DNA of 64,000 bases from Microbacterium arborescens. Its GTDB lineage: Bacteria; Actinomycetota; Actinomycetes; Actinomycetales; Microbacteriaceae. The stretch's first letter is position 1; the number at the start of each line of letters is the position of its first letter. Below, in pieces: positions 56,663 through 64,000 of the stretch. The position numbers were made by a program, and so were the translations under genes. Where the stretch lies: the NCBI RefSeq assembly GCF_030369635.1, contig NZ_CP128474.1:1674001-1738000 (forward strand). Reading direction: 5' to 3'. The notes beneath the pieces were generated by a model. It saw only the letters and a list, made by a program, of their open reading frames with translations, was not told where the DNA came from and did not search any database.

Positions 56663-58513
56663 ATGTCTCCGCGCGCACTCCAGCCGCTCGCGCCTGCCGC
56701 AACGCCGCCCGAGCTCATCCGCAACTTCTGCATCATCGCCCACATCGACCACGGCAAGTCCACGCTGGCCGATCGGATGCTGCAGATCACCGGCGTTGTC
56801 GCCGACCGCGACATGCGCGCTCAGTACCTCGACCGTATGGACATCGAGCGTGAGCGCGGCATCACGATCAAGAGCCAGGCGGTGCGGATGCCGTGGTCGA
56901 AGGACTCGGGCACGTTCGCGCTCAACATGATCGACACGCCGGGTCACGTCGACTTCACCTACGAGGTCAGCCGATCGCTCGCGGCGTGCGAGGGTGCGAT
57001 CCTGCTCGTCGACGCGGCGCAGGGCATCGAGGCTCAGACCCTTGCGAACCTGTACCTCGCGCTCGAGAACGATCTGCAGATCATTCCGGTGCTGAACAAG
57101 ATCGACCTTCCCGCTGCCGACCCCGAGAAGTACGCGGCCGAGCTCGCGAACCTGATCGGCGGCGACCCGGAAGACGTCCTTCGCGTGAGCGGCAAGACCG
57201 GCATGGGCGTCGAGGAGTTGCTGGATCGCATCGTCGACCGCATCCCGGCCCCCGTCGGAGACCCCGACGCTCCGGCGCGCGCCATGATCTTCGACTCGGT
57301 CTACGACGCCTACCGCGGTGTGGTCACCTACGTCCGCATGGTCGATGGCAAGCTCGAGCCCCGCGAGCGCATCCAGATGATGTCGACGCGCGCGACGCAC
57401 GAGCTGCTCGAGATCGGCGTGTCGAGCCCCGAGCCGATTCCCACCAAGGGACTCGGCGTCGGCGAGGTCGGCTACCTCATCACCGGCGTGAAGGACGTCC
57501 GCCAGTCCAAGGTCGGTGACACGATCACCAATCATCGGAAGCCCGCGACGGAGGCCCTGCCGGGGTACACCGACCCGAAGCCGATGGTGTTCTCGGGCAT
57601 CTACCCGATCGACGGCAGCGACTACGGCGACCTCCGCGAGGCGCTCGACAAGCTGAAGCTGTCGGACGCGTCGCTGCAGTACGAGCCCGAGACCTCCGTC
57701 GCCCTCGGTTTCGGCTTCCGATGCGGCTTCCTCGGGCTTCTCCACCTCGAGATCATCACCGAGCGCCTGTCACGCGAGTTCGGCCTCGACCTCATCACCA
57801 CCGCGCCGTCGGTGACCTACGAGGTCGCGACCGACACCGGCGAGACCGTCGTGGTGACCAACCCCAGCGAGTACCCCGACGGGCGCGTCGCCGAGGTGTC
57901 GGAGCCGGTCGTCAAGGTCGGCATCCTCGCGCCGAAGGACTACGTCGGCACCGTCATGGAGCTGTGCCAGTCGCGTCGCGGCACGCTGCTGGGCATGGAC
58001 TATCTGAGCGAAGACCGCGTCGAGCTGCGCTACAACATGCCGCTCGGCGAGATCGTGTTCGACTTCTTCGATCACCTCAAGTCGCGCACGCAGGGCTACG
58101 CGAGCCTCGACTACGAGCCCGCCGGATCGCAGACCGCCGACCTGGTGAAAGTCGACATCCTGCTGCAGGGCGAGAAGGTCGACGCTTTCAGCTCGATCGT
58201 CCATCGCGAGAAGGCGTACGCCTACGGCACGATGATGACCGAGCGCCTGCGCAAGCTCATCCCGCGCCAGCAGTTCGAGGTGCCGATCCAGGCCGCCATC
58301 GGCGCGCGCATCATCGCCCGCGAGAACATCCGCGCCATCCGCAAGGACGTCCTCGCCAAGTGCTACGGCGGTGACATCACCCGCAAGCGCAAGCTCCTCG
58401 AGAAGCAGAAAGAGGGCAAGAAGCGCATGAAGATGGTGGGTCGTGTCGAGGTGCCGCAGGAGGCGTTCATCGCCGCGCTGTCGGGCGACGTCGAAGGCAA
58501 GGACAAGAAGTAG
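56663..58513 (+). CDS. lepA: Elongation factor 4 (LepA)
   Basis: Ribosome back-translocation GTPase, 616 residues. P-loop AHIDHGKST sits near residues 26-34, then [16 protein letters not shown] and NKID. Domains II-V and the unique C-terminal domain ([33 protein letters not shown]) are complete. The transcript is nearly leaderless. DUF1990 and hemW follow on the same strand. Confidence 0.98.
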   Translation: MSPRALQPLAPAATPPELIRNFCIIAHIDHGKSTLADRMLQITGVVADRDMRAQYLDRMDIERERGITIKSQAVRMPWSKDSGTFALNMIDTPGHVDFTYEVSRSLAACEGAILLVDAAQGIEAQTLANLYLALENDLQIIPVLNKIDLPAADPEKYAAELANLIGGDPEDVLRVSGKTGMGVEELLDRIVDRIPAPVGDPDAPARAMIFDSVYDAYRGVVTYVRMVDGKLEPRERIQMMSTRATHELLEIGVSSPEPIPTKGLGVGEVGYLITGVKDVRQSKVGDTITNHRKPATEALPGYTDPKPMVFSGIYPIDGSDYGDLREALDKLKLSDASLQYEPETSVALGFGFRCGFLGLLHLEIITERLSREFGLDLITTAPSVTYEVATDTGETVVVTNPSEYPDGRVAEVSEPVVKVGILAPKDYVGTVMELCQSRRGTLLGMDYLSEDRVELRYNMPLGEIVFDFFDHLKSRTQGYASLDYEPAGSQTADLVKVDILLQGEKVDAFSSIVHREKAYAYGTMMTERLRKLIPRQQFEVPIQAAIGARIIARENIRAIRKDVLAKCYGGDITRKRKLLEKQKEGKKRMKMVGRVEVPQEAFIAALSGDVEGKDKK

Positions 58514-58539
58514 CCCCACCGGGAGCAACGAGGAGACCC

Positions 58540-59199
58540 ATGCATCAGCGACGCGGGACCTTCCGAGACGAGACCGTCGACTACGCGGCGGTCGGTGCGA
58601 CGCGCGCGCACGACCTGATGGCGTATCCGCCGGAGCAGAGCATCCCCGCCGAGGATGCCTGGCGCATCGGCAGCGGGCAGTCTCGGTTCGACACCGCCGC
58701 CGACCTCCTGATGTCGTGGGCGGCGCTCCGAGGCGCGGGGCTGCGGGTGGCCGATGTCCGGCCGGCCTCAGGTCCGATGTACACCGGCGTCGCGTTCGAC
58801 GACCAGGGCAACGCCGTCGCGCCCAGCAGCATGGACCACGAGCAGCGCTTCGCGGCGGACGGCACTCCCTACGTGGGTGCCGGCACGACGCTGCGGGTCC
58901 ATGGGCGAGTGTCGGGTCTGAACGCGGATGCCGAACTCCGCGTGATCTTCGTCGACGAGGAGCCCCGACGCGTCGCGTTCGCTCTCGGTACGGTCGGCGG
59001 TTCCGTGGTCAGCGGGGAGGAGTCTTTCCTCCTCGAGTGGCGCGACAACGACGAGGTGTGGTTCGTGGTGCGCGCGTTCGACAGGCCGACGGCGCTGGCC
59101 TACCGCATGCTCAAGGGCCTCGTCCGCCGCCGCCGCCGGCTGCTGTTCCAGGGATACCTTCGCGCGATCTCGCCGCTGTACGCGACGCCCGGCGCCTGA
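58540..59199 (+). CDS. DUF1990 family protein
   Basis: A 219-residue soluble protein. The pattern VDYAAVGATR at the start, HGRVSGLNADAELRVIFVDEEPRRVAFALGTVGG in the middle and EESFLLEWRDNDEVWFVVRAFDRP near the end fits DUF1990, a family of unknown function related to polyketide-cyclase-like folds. GAGGAGA precedes the ATG. The stop overlaps the hemW start by one base (TGATG). The pairing with hemW is positional only. Confidence 0.85.
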   Translation: MHQRRGTFRDETVDYAAVGATRAHDLMAYPPEQSIPAEDAWRIGSGQSRFDTAADLLMSWAALRGAGLRVADVRPASGPMYTGVAFDDQGNAVAPSSMDHEQRFAADGTPYVGAGTTLRVHGRVSGLNADAELRVIFVDEEPRRVAFALGTVGGSVVSGEESFLLEWRDNDEVWFVVRAFDRPTALAYRMLKGLVRRRRRLLFQGYLRAISPLYATPGA

Positions 59200-60416
59200 T
59201 GGGGGCGGCACTGCCGATCGGTGATCCGGTGCCGGTCGGCGGCACCCTGCCCGACGACCTCGTCATCGCCCCCGACGTTCCGTTCGGGGTGTACGTGCAC
59301 GTCCCGTTCTGCCGCGTGCGATGCGGCTACTGCGATTTCAACACCTACACAGCCACGGAACTGCGCGGTGCTCGTCAGGACGCGTACGCCGACGAGGTGC
59401 TGCGCGAGATCGCCTTGTCGGCTGCCCTGATCGACGAGCGAGGCCCCCGTCGTGCGGCACAGACGGTGTTCTTCGGCGGCGGCACCCCCACGCTGCTTCC
59501 GGCGGGAGATCTCGCGCGGATGCTGAGCGGCGTGCGTGAGACGTTCGGCATCGCCGCGGGTGCGGAGGTCACCGTCGAGGCGAACCCCGACACGATGAGT
59601 CCACGAGTCGCCGACGAACTGGCGGCCGCCGGTGTCACCCGTCTGTCGATCGGCATGCAGTCCGCCGTGCCGCACGTGCTGGCTGCGCTCGATCGCACGC
59701 ATGATCCCGCCAACGTGTCGACCGCCGTCGCCGCTGCCCGCGGGGCCGGGCTCGACGTCTCGGTCGACCTGATCTACGGCGCGCCGGGGGAGAGCCTCGA
59801 CGATTGGCGACGCTCCGTCGACACCGCCGTCTCGCTCGAGCCCGATCACGTGTCCGCCTACGCCCTGATCATCGAGGAGGGCACGCGCCTCGAGCGGCAG
59901 ATCCGACGCGGCGAGGTCGCCGCGCCCGACGATGATCTGCAGGCCGACATGTACGAGCTGGCCGACGAAAGCCTGGCCGACGCGGGCTTCTCCTGGTACG
60001 AGGTGTCGAACTGGGCGAGGTCGACGGATCAACGCTCGCGCCACAACCTCGCCTACTGGCGGGGGACCGATTGGTGGGGCTACGGGCCCGGCGCCCACAG
60101 CCACGTCGCCGGTCTCCGGTGGTGGAACGTCAAGCATCCCGCCGCGTACGCCCAGCGACTGGCAGCGGGACACTCGCCCGCGGCGGGCCGGGAGCGCCCC
60201 GATGCGGACGCGCTGCGGCTGGAGTCCGTGCTCCTGCGCTCTCGCATCGTCGAAGGGCTCGGGATCGACGAGTTGGGCGACCCCGGCCGGCGAGCCGTGG
60301 CCTCGCTCATCGCCGACGGCCTGATCGAGGGCGCCGACGCGGTGCGCGGGCGCATCGTGCTCACCCGGCGCGGACGTCTCATGGCCGACGCCGTCGTTCG
60401 CGCACTGACGGAGTGA
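59199..60416 (+). CDS. hemW: Radical SAM heme chaperone HemW
   Basis: Radical S-adenosylmethionine protein of the HemW/HemN family, 405 residues, that holds heme for transfer. The iron-sulfur cysteines are Cys38, Cys42 and Cys45 (PFCRVRCGYCDFNTY). HemW lacks the HemN coproporphyrinogen oxidase motif, and this length favours HemW. GGGTPTLLP and the helix LSIGMQSAVPHVLAALDRTH are family segments. The ATG overlaps the DUF1990 stop. Confidence 0.93.
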   Translation: MGAALPIGDPVPVGGTLPDDLVIAPDVPFGVYVHVPFCRVRCGYCDFNTYTATELRGARQDAYADEVLREIALSAALIDERGPRRAAQTVFFGGGTPTLLPAGDLARMLSGVRETFGIAAGAEVTVEANPDTMSPRVADELAAAGVTRLSIGMQSAVPHVLAALDRTHDPANVSTAVAAARGAGLDVSVDLIYGAPGESLDDWRRSVDTAVSLEPDHVSAYALIIEEGTRLERQIRRGEVAAPDDDLQADMYELADESLADAGFSWYEVSNWARSTDQRSRHNLAYWRGTDWWGYGPGAHSHVAGLRWWNVKHPAAYAQRLAAGHSPAAGRERPDADALRLESVLLRSRIVEGLGIDELGDPGRRAVASLIADGLIEGADAVRGRIVLTRRGRLMADAVVRALTE

Positions 60417-60448
60417 CCGCCGGGAGGCGATCGCGGTCGTCCACGCGA

Positions 60449-60480
60449 TAGAATTGGCACTCACAGACTTCGAGTGCCAA
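60449..60480 (+). promoter_or_regulatory. hrcA promoter with CIRCE operator
   Basis: Perfect CIRCE variant TTGGCACTC-N9-GAGTGCCAA (60454-60480), overlapping the TAGAAT -10 (60449-60454). This is the binding site of HrcA, so hrcA-dnaJ represses itself and responds to heat. Confidence 0.95.
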
Positions 60481-60496
60481 GCAGGAGGTGACGGAC

Positions 60497-61534
60497 ATGG
60501 TCTCAGAGCGCGGACTGCAGGTGCTGCGGGCGATCGTGCAGGACTATGTCGACACCCGCGAGCCCGTGGGTAGCAAGTCGATCGTCGAACGGCACGCGTT
60601 CGGCGTGTCGGCTGCCACGATCCGCAACGACATGGCGCTCCTCGAGGACGAGGAGCTCATCGCCGCCCCCCACACCTCGTCGGGACGCGTTCCGACCGAC
60701 AAGGGCTACCGCGTCTTCGTCGATCATCTCGCGGGCCTCCGCCCGCTGAGCGCTGCACAGCGCTCAGCGATCACGACCTTCCTCGACGGGCCCACCGACC
60801 TCGACGACCTGCTGGTGCGCACGGTCCGCGCCCTCACCCAGCTGACCGGTCAGGTCGCTATGGTGCAGTACCCGTCGTTCGCGCGCGCCCAGGTGTCGCA
60901 CCTCGAGCTGGTGGACTTGGGCGGTGGACGCCTCGTCGTCATCGTCGTGACCGACACCGGCCGGGTCTCGCAACGGGTCGGAGTCGTGCGGACGCTTCTC
61001 GACGGAGCGCAGTTCGAGGTCGCCAAGGCGACGCTGCGCGCTGCCGTGACGGGCGTGGCGGTCCGCGACGCGGTCACTGCCGTCACGGCCCTCGCAGAGG
61101 GAGATGCCGTCGCCGATCCGATCGGCGAGGCCGTGCGGGAGGTCTCGCGCATCCTCGTGGAGGAACTCGAGACCTTCCGCCAGGACCGCCTGGTGATGGC
61201 GGGCACAGCGACGCTCGCTCGGCGCGAAGCCGACTTCCGCGGCAGCATCTACCCATTGCTCGAAGCGATCGAGGAGCAGGTGACGCTGCTCCGGCTCATG
61301 GGCGAGATGGTCGCCGACGACCGCGGCGTCGCGGCGCGCATCGGCCGCGAGAACGAGGCGTACGGACTGTCCGAGGCCTCGGTCGTGACGAGCGACTACG
61401 ACGTCCCGGGGTCACGTGCCCGGGTCGGTCTCATGGGACCGACCCGCATGGACTACCCGACGAACCTCGCGACGGTCCGCGCCGTCGCGCACTACCTCAG
61501 CCGGCTCCTCGACGAAGACGAGAAGTCGCGCTGA
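60497..61534 (+). CDS. hrcA: Heat-inducible transcription repressor HrcA
   Basis: Repressor of chaperone genes, 345 residues. ATG 60497 is chosen over GTG 60488 because AGGAGG (60483-60488) is 8 bases before it. The N-terminal winged helix shows VDTREPVGSKSIVERHAFGVSAATIRNDMALLE. The CIRCE in front of it means autoregulation, and dnaJ follows 39 bp downstream. groE and dnaK are not in the window. Confidence 0.96.
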   Translation: MVSERGLQVLRAIVQDYVDTREPVGSKSIVERHAFGVSAATIRNDMALLEDEELIAAPHTSSGRVPTDKGYRVFVDHLAGLRPLSAAQRSAITTFLDGPTDLDDLLVRTVRALTQLTGQVAMVQYPSFARAQVSHLELVDLGGGRLVVIVVTDTGRVSQRVGVVRTLLDGAQFEVAKATLRAAVTGVAVRDAVTAVTALAEGDAVADPIGEAVREVSRILVEELETFRQDRLVMAGTATLARREADFRGSIYPLLEAIEEQVTLLRLMGEMVADDRGVAARIGRENEAYGLSEASVVTSDYDVPGSRARVGLMGPTRMDYPTNLATVRAVAHYLSRLLDEDEKSR

Positions 61535-61573
61535 CCCGACCCATCCACGCCCGCAGGGGCGGAAAGGCGATCC

Positions 61574-62692
61574 GTGGCTGACCACTACGAGGTCCTGGGC
61601 GTCGCGCGCGACGCGTCGCCCGACGAGATCAAGAAGGCGTACCGACGCCTCGCACGAGAGCTGCACCCCGACGTGAACCCGGGGGAGGACGCGTCCGAGC
61701 GATTCAAGCTCGTCACGCACGCCTACGACGTCCTCAGCGACCCGGAACAGCGTCAGCGCTACGACGTGGGCGGCGACTCCGCCGGCGGTTTCGGTGGCGC
61801 TGCCGGCTTCGGGGGCTTCAGCGACATCTTCGAGACCTTCTTCGGGGGTGGCGGCGGCGGTGGCCGTGCCGGGCGCCCGCGCTCTCGACGTGAGCGCGGG
61901 CAGGATGCCCTCGTTCGGGTGACCCTCGAGCTCGGTGACGTCGTCTTCGGTGTGCACCGAGACATCGAGGTCGACACCGCGGTGCTCTGCGACACCTGCC
62001 AGGGCTCCTGCTGCCAGCCGGGAACCCAGCCCGTCACATGCGATGTCTGCCATGGCGCGGGAAACGTCCAGCGCACCGTCCGGAGTCTGCTGGGCAACGT
62101 CGTGACGTCGCAGCCCTGCAACGTTTGCCAGGGCTACGGCACGACCATCCCGTATCCGTGCACGACCTGCCAGGGTCAGGGACGCGTCCGGGCCCGCCGA
62201 ACGGTCTCGCTCGACATCCCCGCCGGCGTCGAGACCGGACTGCGCCTCCAGCTCCCCGGCTCGGGCGAGGTCGGTCCCGCCGGTGGACCGAACGGCGACC
62301 TGTACCTCGAGGTCACGGTCAACCCCCACGACGTCTTCAGCCGCGAGGGCGACGATCTACTCGCGACGCTCGAAGTGTCGATGCCGGATGCCGTGCTGGG
62401 CACCAGCACGACGATCGAGTCCCTCGACGGACCCGTCGAGCTCGAGCTGCGTCCCGGAGTGCAGTCCGGTGACGTCCTCACTATCAAGGGGCGCGGCATC
62501 ACGCCTCTCCGTGGCTCGAACCGCGGCGACCTGCGTGTCGGCGTCCACGTCGTGACCCCGACGCGACTCGACGCCAAGGAACGAGCGCTGATCGAAGAGC
62601 TGAAGAAGCGCACGAAGTCTCCGGCGCCACAGCTCGCGCAGTTCCACCAGGGGATGTTCGCCAAGCTCCGCGACCGGTTCCGGAACAGCTGA
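61574..62692 (+). CDS. dnaJ: Chaperone protein DnaJ
   Basis: Type-I J-protein of 372 residues, second gene of the hrcA operon. The J-domain holds HPD in ARELHPDVN near residue 33. A Gly/Phe-rich linker (about 73-105) is followed by the zinc domain from Cys139 to about 205 with four Cys-x-x-Cys repeats. The first repeat reads [12 protein letters not shown], with the usual last Gly replaced by Cys; the other three end normally. The C-terminal substrate domain is complete. rsmE follows. Confidence 0.96.
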   Translation: MADHYEVLGVARDASPDEIKKAYRRLARELHPDVNPGEDASERFKLVTHAYDVLSDPEQRQRYDVGGDSAGGFGGAAGFGGFSDIFETFFGGGGGGGRAGRPRSRRERGQDALVRVTLELGDVVFGVHRDIEVDTAVLCDTCQGSCCQPGTQPVTCDVCHGAGNVQRTVRSLLGNVVTSQPCNVCQGYGTTIPYPCTTCQGQGRVRARRTVSLDIPAGVETGLRLQLPGSGEVGPAGGPNGDLYLEVTVNPHDVFSREGDDLLATLEVSMPDAVLGTSTTIESLDGPVELELRPGVQSGDVLTIKGRGITPLRGSNRGDLRVGVHVVTPTRLDAKERALIEELKKRTKSPAPQLAQFHQGMFAKLRDRFRNS

Positions 62693-62696
62693 CCGC

Positions 62697-63425
62697 ATGG
62701 CGCTGCACTTCCTCGTCGACCTGCCCCTCACCGCCCGACCGGGCGAATCGGTCGAGCTCACCGGCGCCGAAGCGCATCACGCGGCCGGTGTCCGTCGCGT
62801 GCGGGTCGGCGAGACGGTGACGGTGGGCGATGGTGCGGGTGCGTGGCTCGAAGGCACCGTCACAGCGGCCGACCCGAAGCTCGTCCGCATCGAGGTGCGC
62901 GTCCGCGACGAGTACCCCGAGCCCGCTCGACGCGTCACGTTGATCCAGGCGCTCGCGAAGGGCGATCGGGACGAGCTCGCGGTGCAGGCCTGCACCGAGC
63001 TCGGCATCGACGCGATCGTCCCGTGGCAGGCCACCCGAAGTGTTTCGCGCTGGAGCGGCCCGAAGGTGGAACGCGGGGTCCAGCGCTGGGCGACCATCGC
63101 ACGAGAGGCGGCGAAGCAGGCGCATCGCGCGTGGCTGCCCGCCGTGGAGGCGCCCCTGTCGACGGCTGAGGTCGCACAGCGGTGCGCCCGTGAACGCGTG
63201 CTCGTGCTCGAGCCGACGGCGACGCGACGGCTCAGCGATGTCGACGCGGGGGAGGGCGACGTCTCGCTCGTCGTCGGGCCGGAGGGCGGAATCGCCCCGG
63301 AAGAACTCGACGCGCTGACCGCCGCCGGTGCGATCACCGTACGTCTGGGCGACACGGTGCTGCGGACGTCGACCGCCGGCCCCGCTGCGCTCGGCGTGGT
63401 GAACGTCGCCATCGGGCGCTGGTGA
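62697..63425 (+). CDS. rsmE: 16S rRNA (uracil-1498-N3)-methyltransferase RsmE
   Basis: SPOUT methyltransferase that modifies U1498 in 16S rRNA, 242 residues. The AdoMet knot shows LVVGPEGGIAPEELDALTAAGAITVRLGDTVLRTSTA. It begins 4 bases after the dnaJ stop. The dnaJ-rsmE-HIT-phoH order is widespread in Actinobacteria. Confidence 0.94.
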   Translation: MALHFLVDLPLTARPGESVELTGAEAHHAAGVRRVRVGETVTVGDGAGAWLEGTVTAADPKLVRIEVRVRDEYPEPARRVTLIQALAKGDRDELAVQACTELGIDAIVPWQATRSVSRWSGPKVERGVQRWATIAREAAKQAHRAWLPAVEAPLSTAEVAQRCARERVLVLEPTATRRLSDVDAGEGDVSLVVGPEGGIAPEELDALTAAGAITVRLGDTVLRTSTAGPAALGVVNVAIGRW

Positions 63426-63469
63426 CACCGGCCCGTCCCGGCGCCGAACCCCGTCGATAGACTGAAGCC

Positions 63470-63817
63470 ATGAGCGAACCGTCCGTCTTCACGCGCATCC
63501 TCCGCGGCGAGATCCCCTCGGAGATCATCGCCGAGACCGAAAACGTGTTCGCCATCCGCGACATCGCGCCGCAGGCGCCCGTCCACCTCCTGGTGATCCC
63601 CAAGACCGAGCGCTACCGCACGGTGGTCGAGCTCGCCGCGGGCGACCCCGCCCTCCTCAGCGAGCTCATCGGGCTCGCCAACGCCGTCGCCGCCGAGCAC
63701 GCCGACGGCGACTTCCGCCTGATCTTCAACACCGGCCCGGGCGCGGGACAGACCGTGTTCCACGTTCACGCCCACGTCCTCGCCGGCGACCTCTCCGAAG
63801 GGAGCCTCGGTGGCTGA
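63470..63817 (+). CDS. HIT-family nucleotide hydrolase/transferase
   Basis: Histidine-triad protein of 115 residues. The triad is His98, His100 and His102 in FHVHAHVLAG. HINT-like hydrolases cleave aminoacyl-adenylates and purine phosphoramidates. ATG 63470 is exactly 6 bases after TAGACT (63458-63463), so leaderless. The stop overlaps phoH by 8 bases. Confidence 0.94.
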   Translation: MSEPSVFTRILRGEIPSEIIAETENVFAIRDIAPQAPVHLLVIPKTERYRTVVELAAGDPALLSELIGLANAVAAEHADGDFRLIFNTGPGAGQTVFHVHAHVLAGDLSEGSLGG

Positions 63818-64000
63818 TGCTTCCGAACCCGCCGTCGCGACGATCCTCGCCGACGGTGTCGCCATGGTCCAGCTGCTGGGCCCCCAAGACAGACTCCTCC
63901 GCGTCGTCGAGCGCGAGCACCCCGACGTGGACGTGCTCGTGCGCGGCAACGAGATCACACTCACGGGAACGACGGATGCCGTTGCGGCGGCCAAGACGCT
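63810..64000 (+). CDS. phoH: PhoH family protein, 3'-truncated by the window edge
   Basis: Visible 63 residues, starting at GTG 63810 inside the HIT gene with AGGGAG upstream. The sequence LLGPQDRLLRVVEREHPDVDVLVRGNEITLTG fits the N-terminal domain of PhoH, an ATPase linked to RNA metabolism. The catalytic part lies outside the window. Confidence 0.85.
   Translation, partial: MADASEPAVATILADGVAMVQLLGPQDRLLRVVEREHPDVDVLVRGNEITLTGTTDAVAAAKT

Noticed and set aside
60488..60496. GTG 60488 as the hrcA start
   Set aside because: It overlaps the AGGAGG ribosome-binding site; ATG 60497 has the correct spacing.

Overview
High-GC, densely packed chromosomal DNA of an actinobacterium, most likely a Microbacteriaceae member close to Microbacterium. 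The reasons are the codon use, the gene order (tig-clpP1-clpP2-clpX; ileS-folC-ndk; rne-rplU-rpmA-obg-proB-proA-nadD-rsfS; leuS; comEA-comEC-holA-rpsT-lepA-hemW-hrcA-dnaJ-rsmE-phoH), the actinobacterial ileS T-box with the Ile specifier ATC, and many leaderless genes. I see no phage, IS element, CRISPR array or rRNA. This is mainly conserved core genome with a few accessory inserts.

Layout. 1-4160: trigger factor and the ClpP1P2/ClpX protease. 4220-8878: a DHFR-like protein, a Dcp-type oligopeptidase, and an ArsR-like regulator with an MFS exporter. 8901-14103 (minus): valS with a small follower gene, then a metNIQ-type ABC importer, divergent from an Ohr/OsmC peroxide-defence gene. 14576-15762: a GNAT acetyltransferase and a pentapeptide-like protein. 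15784-21508: T-box, ileS, folC, a DUF4233 protein and ndk in one transcription direction. 21572-27550: VKOR, RNase E/G, DUF4031, rplU-rpmA and obg. 27547-32297: proB, proA, nadD, an acidic membrane-anchored protein, rsfS and tRNA-Ala(GGC). 32339-32694: a gene-free stretch. 32695-36096 (minus): an alkylbase-glycosylase-like protein, an SRAP abasic-site protein, an App1-type phosphatase and a DedA protein. 36139-41149: pabB, leuS, and a thioredoxin-like plus DUF4395 pair. 41241-44299: gadB-gadC acid-resistance operon. 44368-47309: comEA-comEC. 47321-49124: a TetR regulator divergent from an oxidoreductase. 49167-51383: holA, rpsT and a hydrolase. 51500-56443: a giant secreted nuclease/5'-nucleotidase. 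56663-64000: lepA, DUF1990, hemW, hrcA (CIRCE), dnaJ, rsmE, HIT and phoH.

Functional themes are protein quality control (tig, clp, hrcA, dnaJ), translation (three class-I aminoacyl-tRNA synthetases, L21, L27, S20, LepA, RsfS, RsmE, Obg), proline and folate synthesis, DNA uptake, glutamate-dependent acid resistance and phosphate or nucleic-acid scavenging.

The clearest regulatory signal is a recurrent TANNNT-N6/7-ATG/GTG arrangement in front of about nineteen genes, which predicts leaderless transcripts. Several gene pairs also have symmetric or repeated operator-like DNA between them. Nothing here is convincingly a new multi-gene system. The most novel-looking items are the acidic LTRRQ-repeat membrane protein, the 14-bp iterated operator, the ohr/metN palindrome, and the linked alkylbase glycosylase and SRAP genes.
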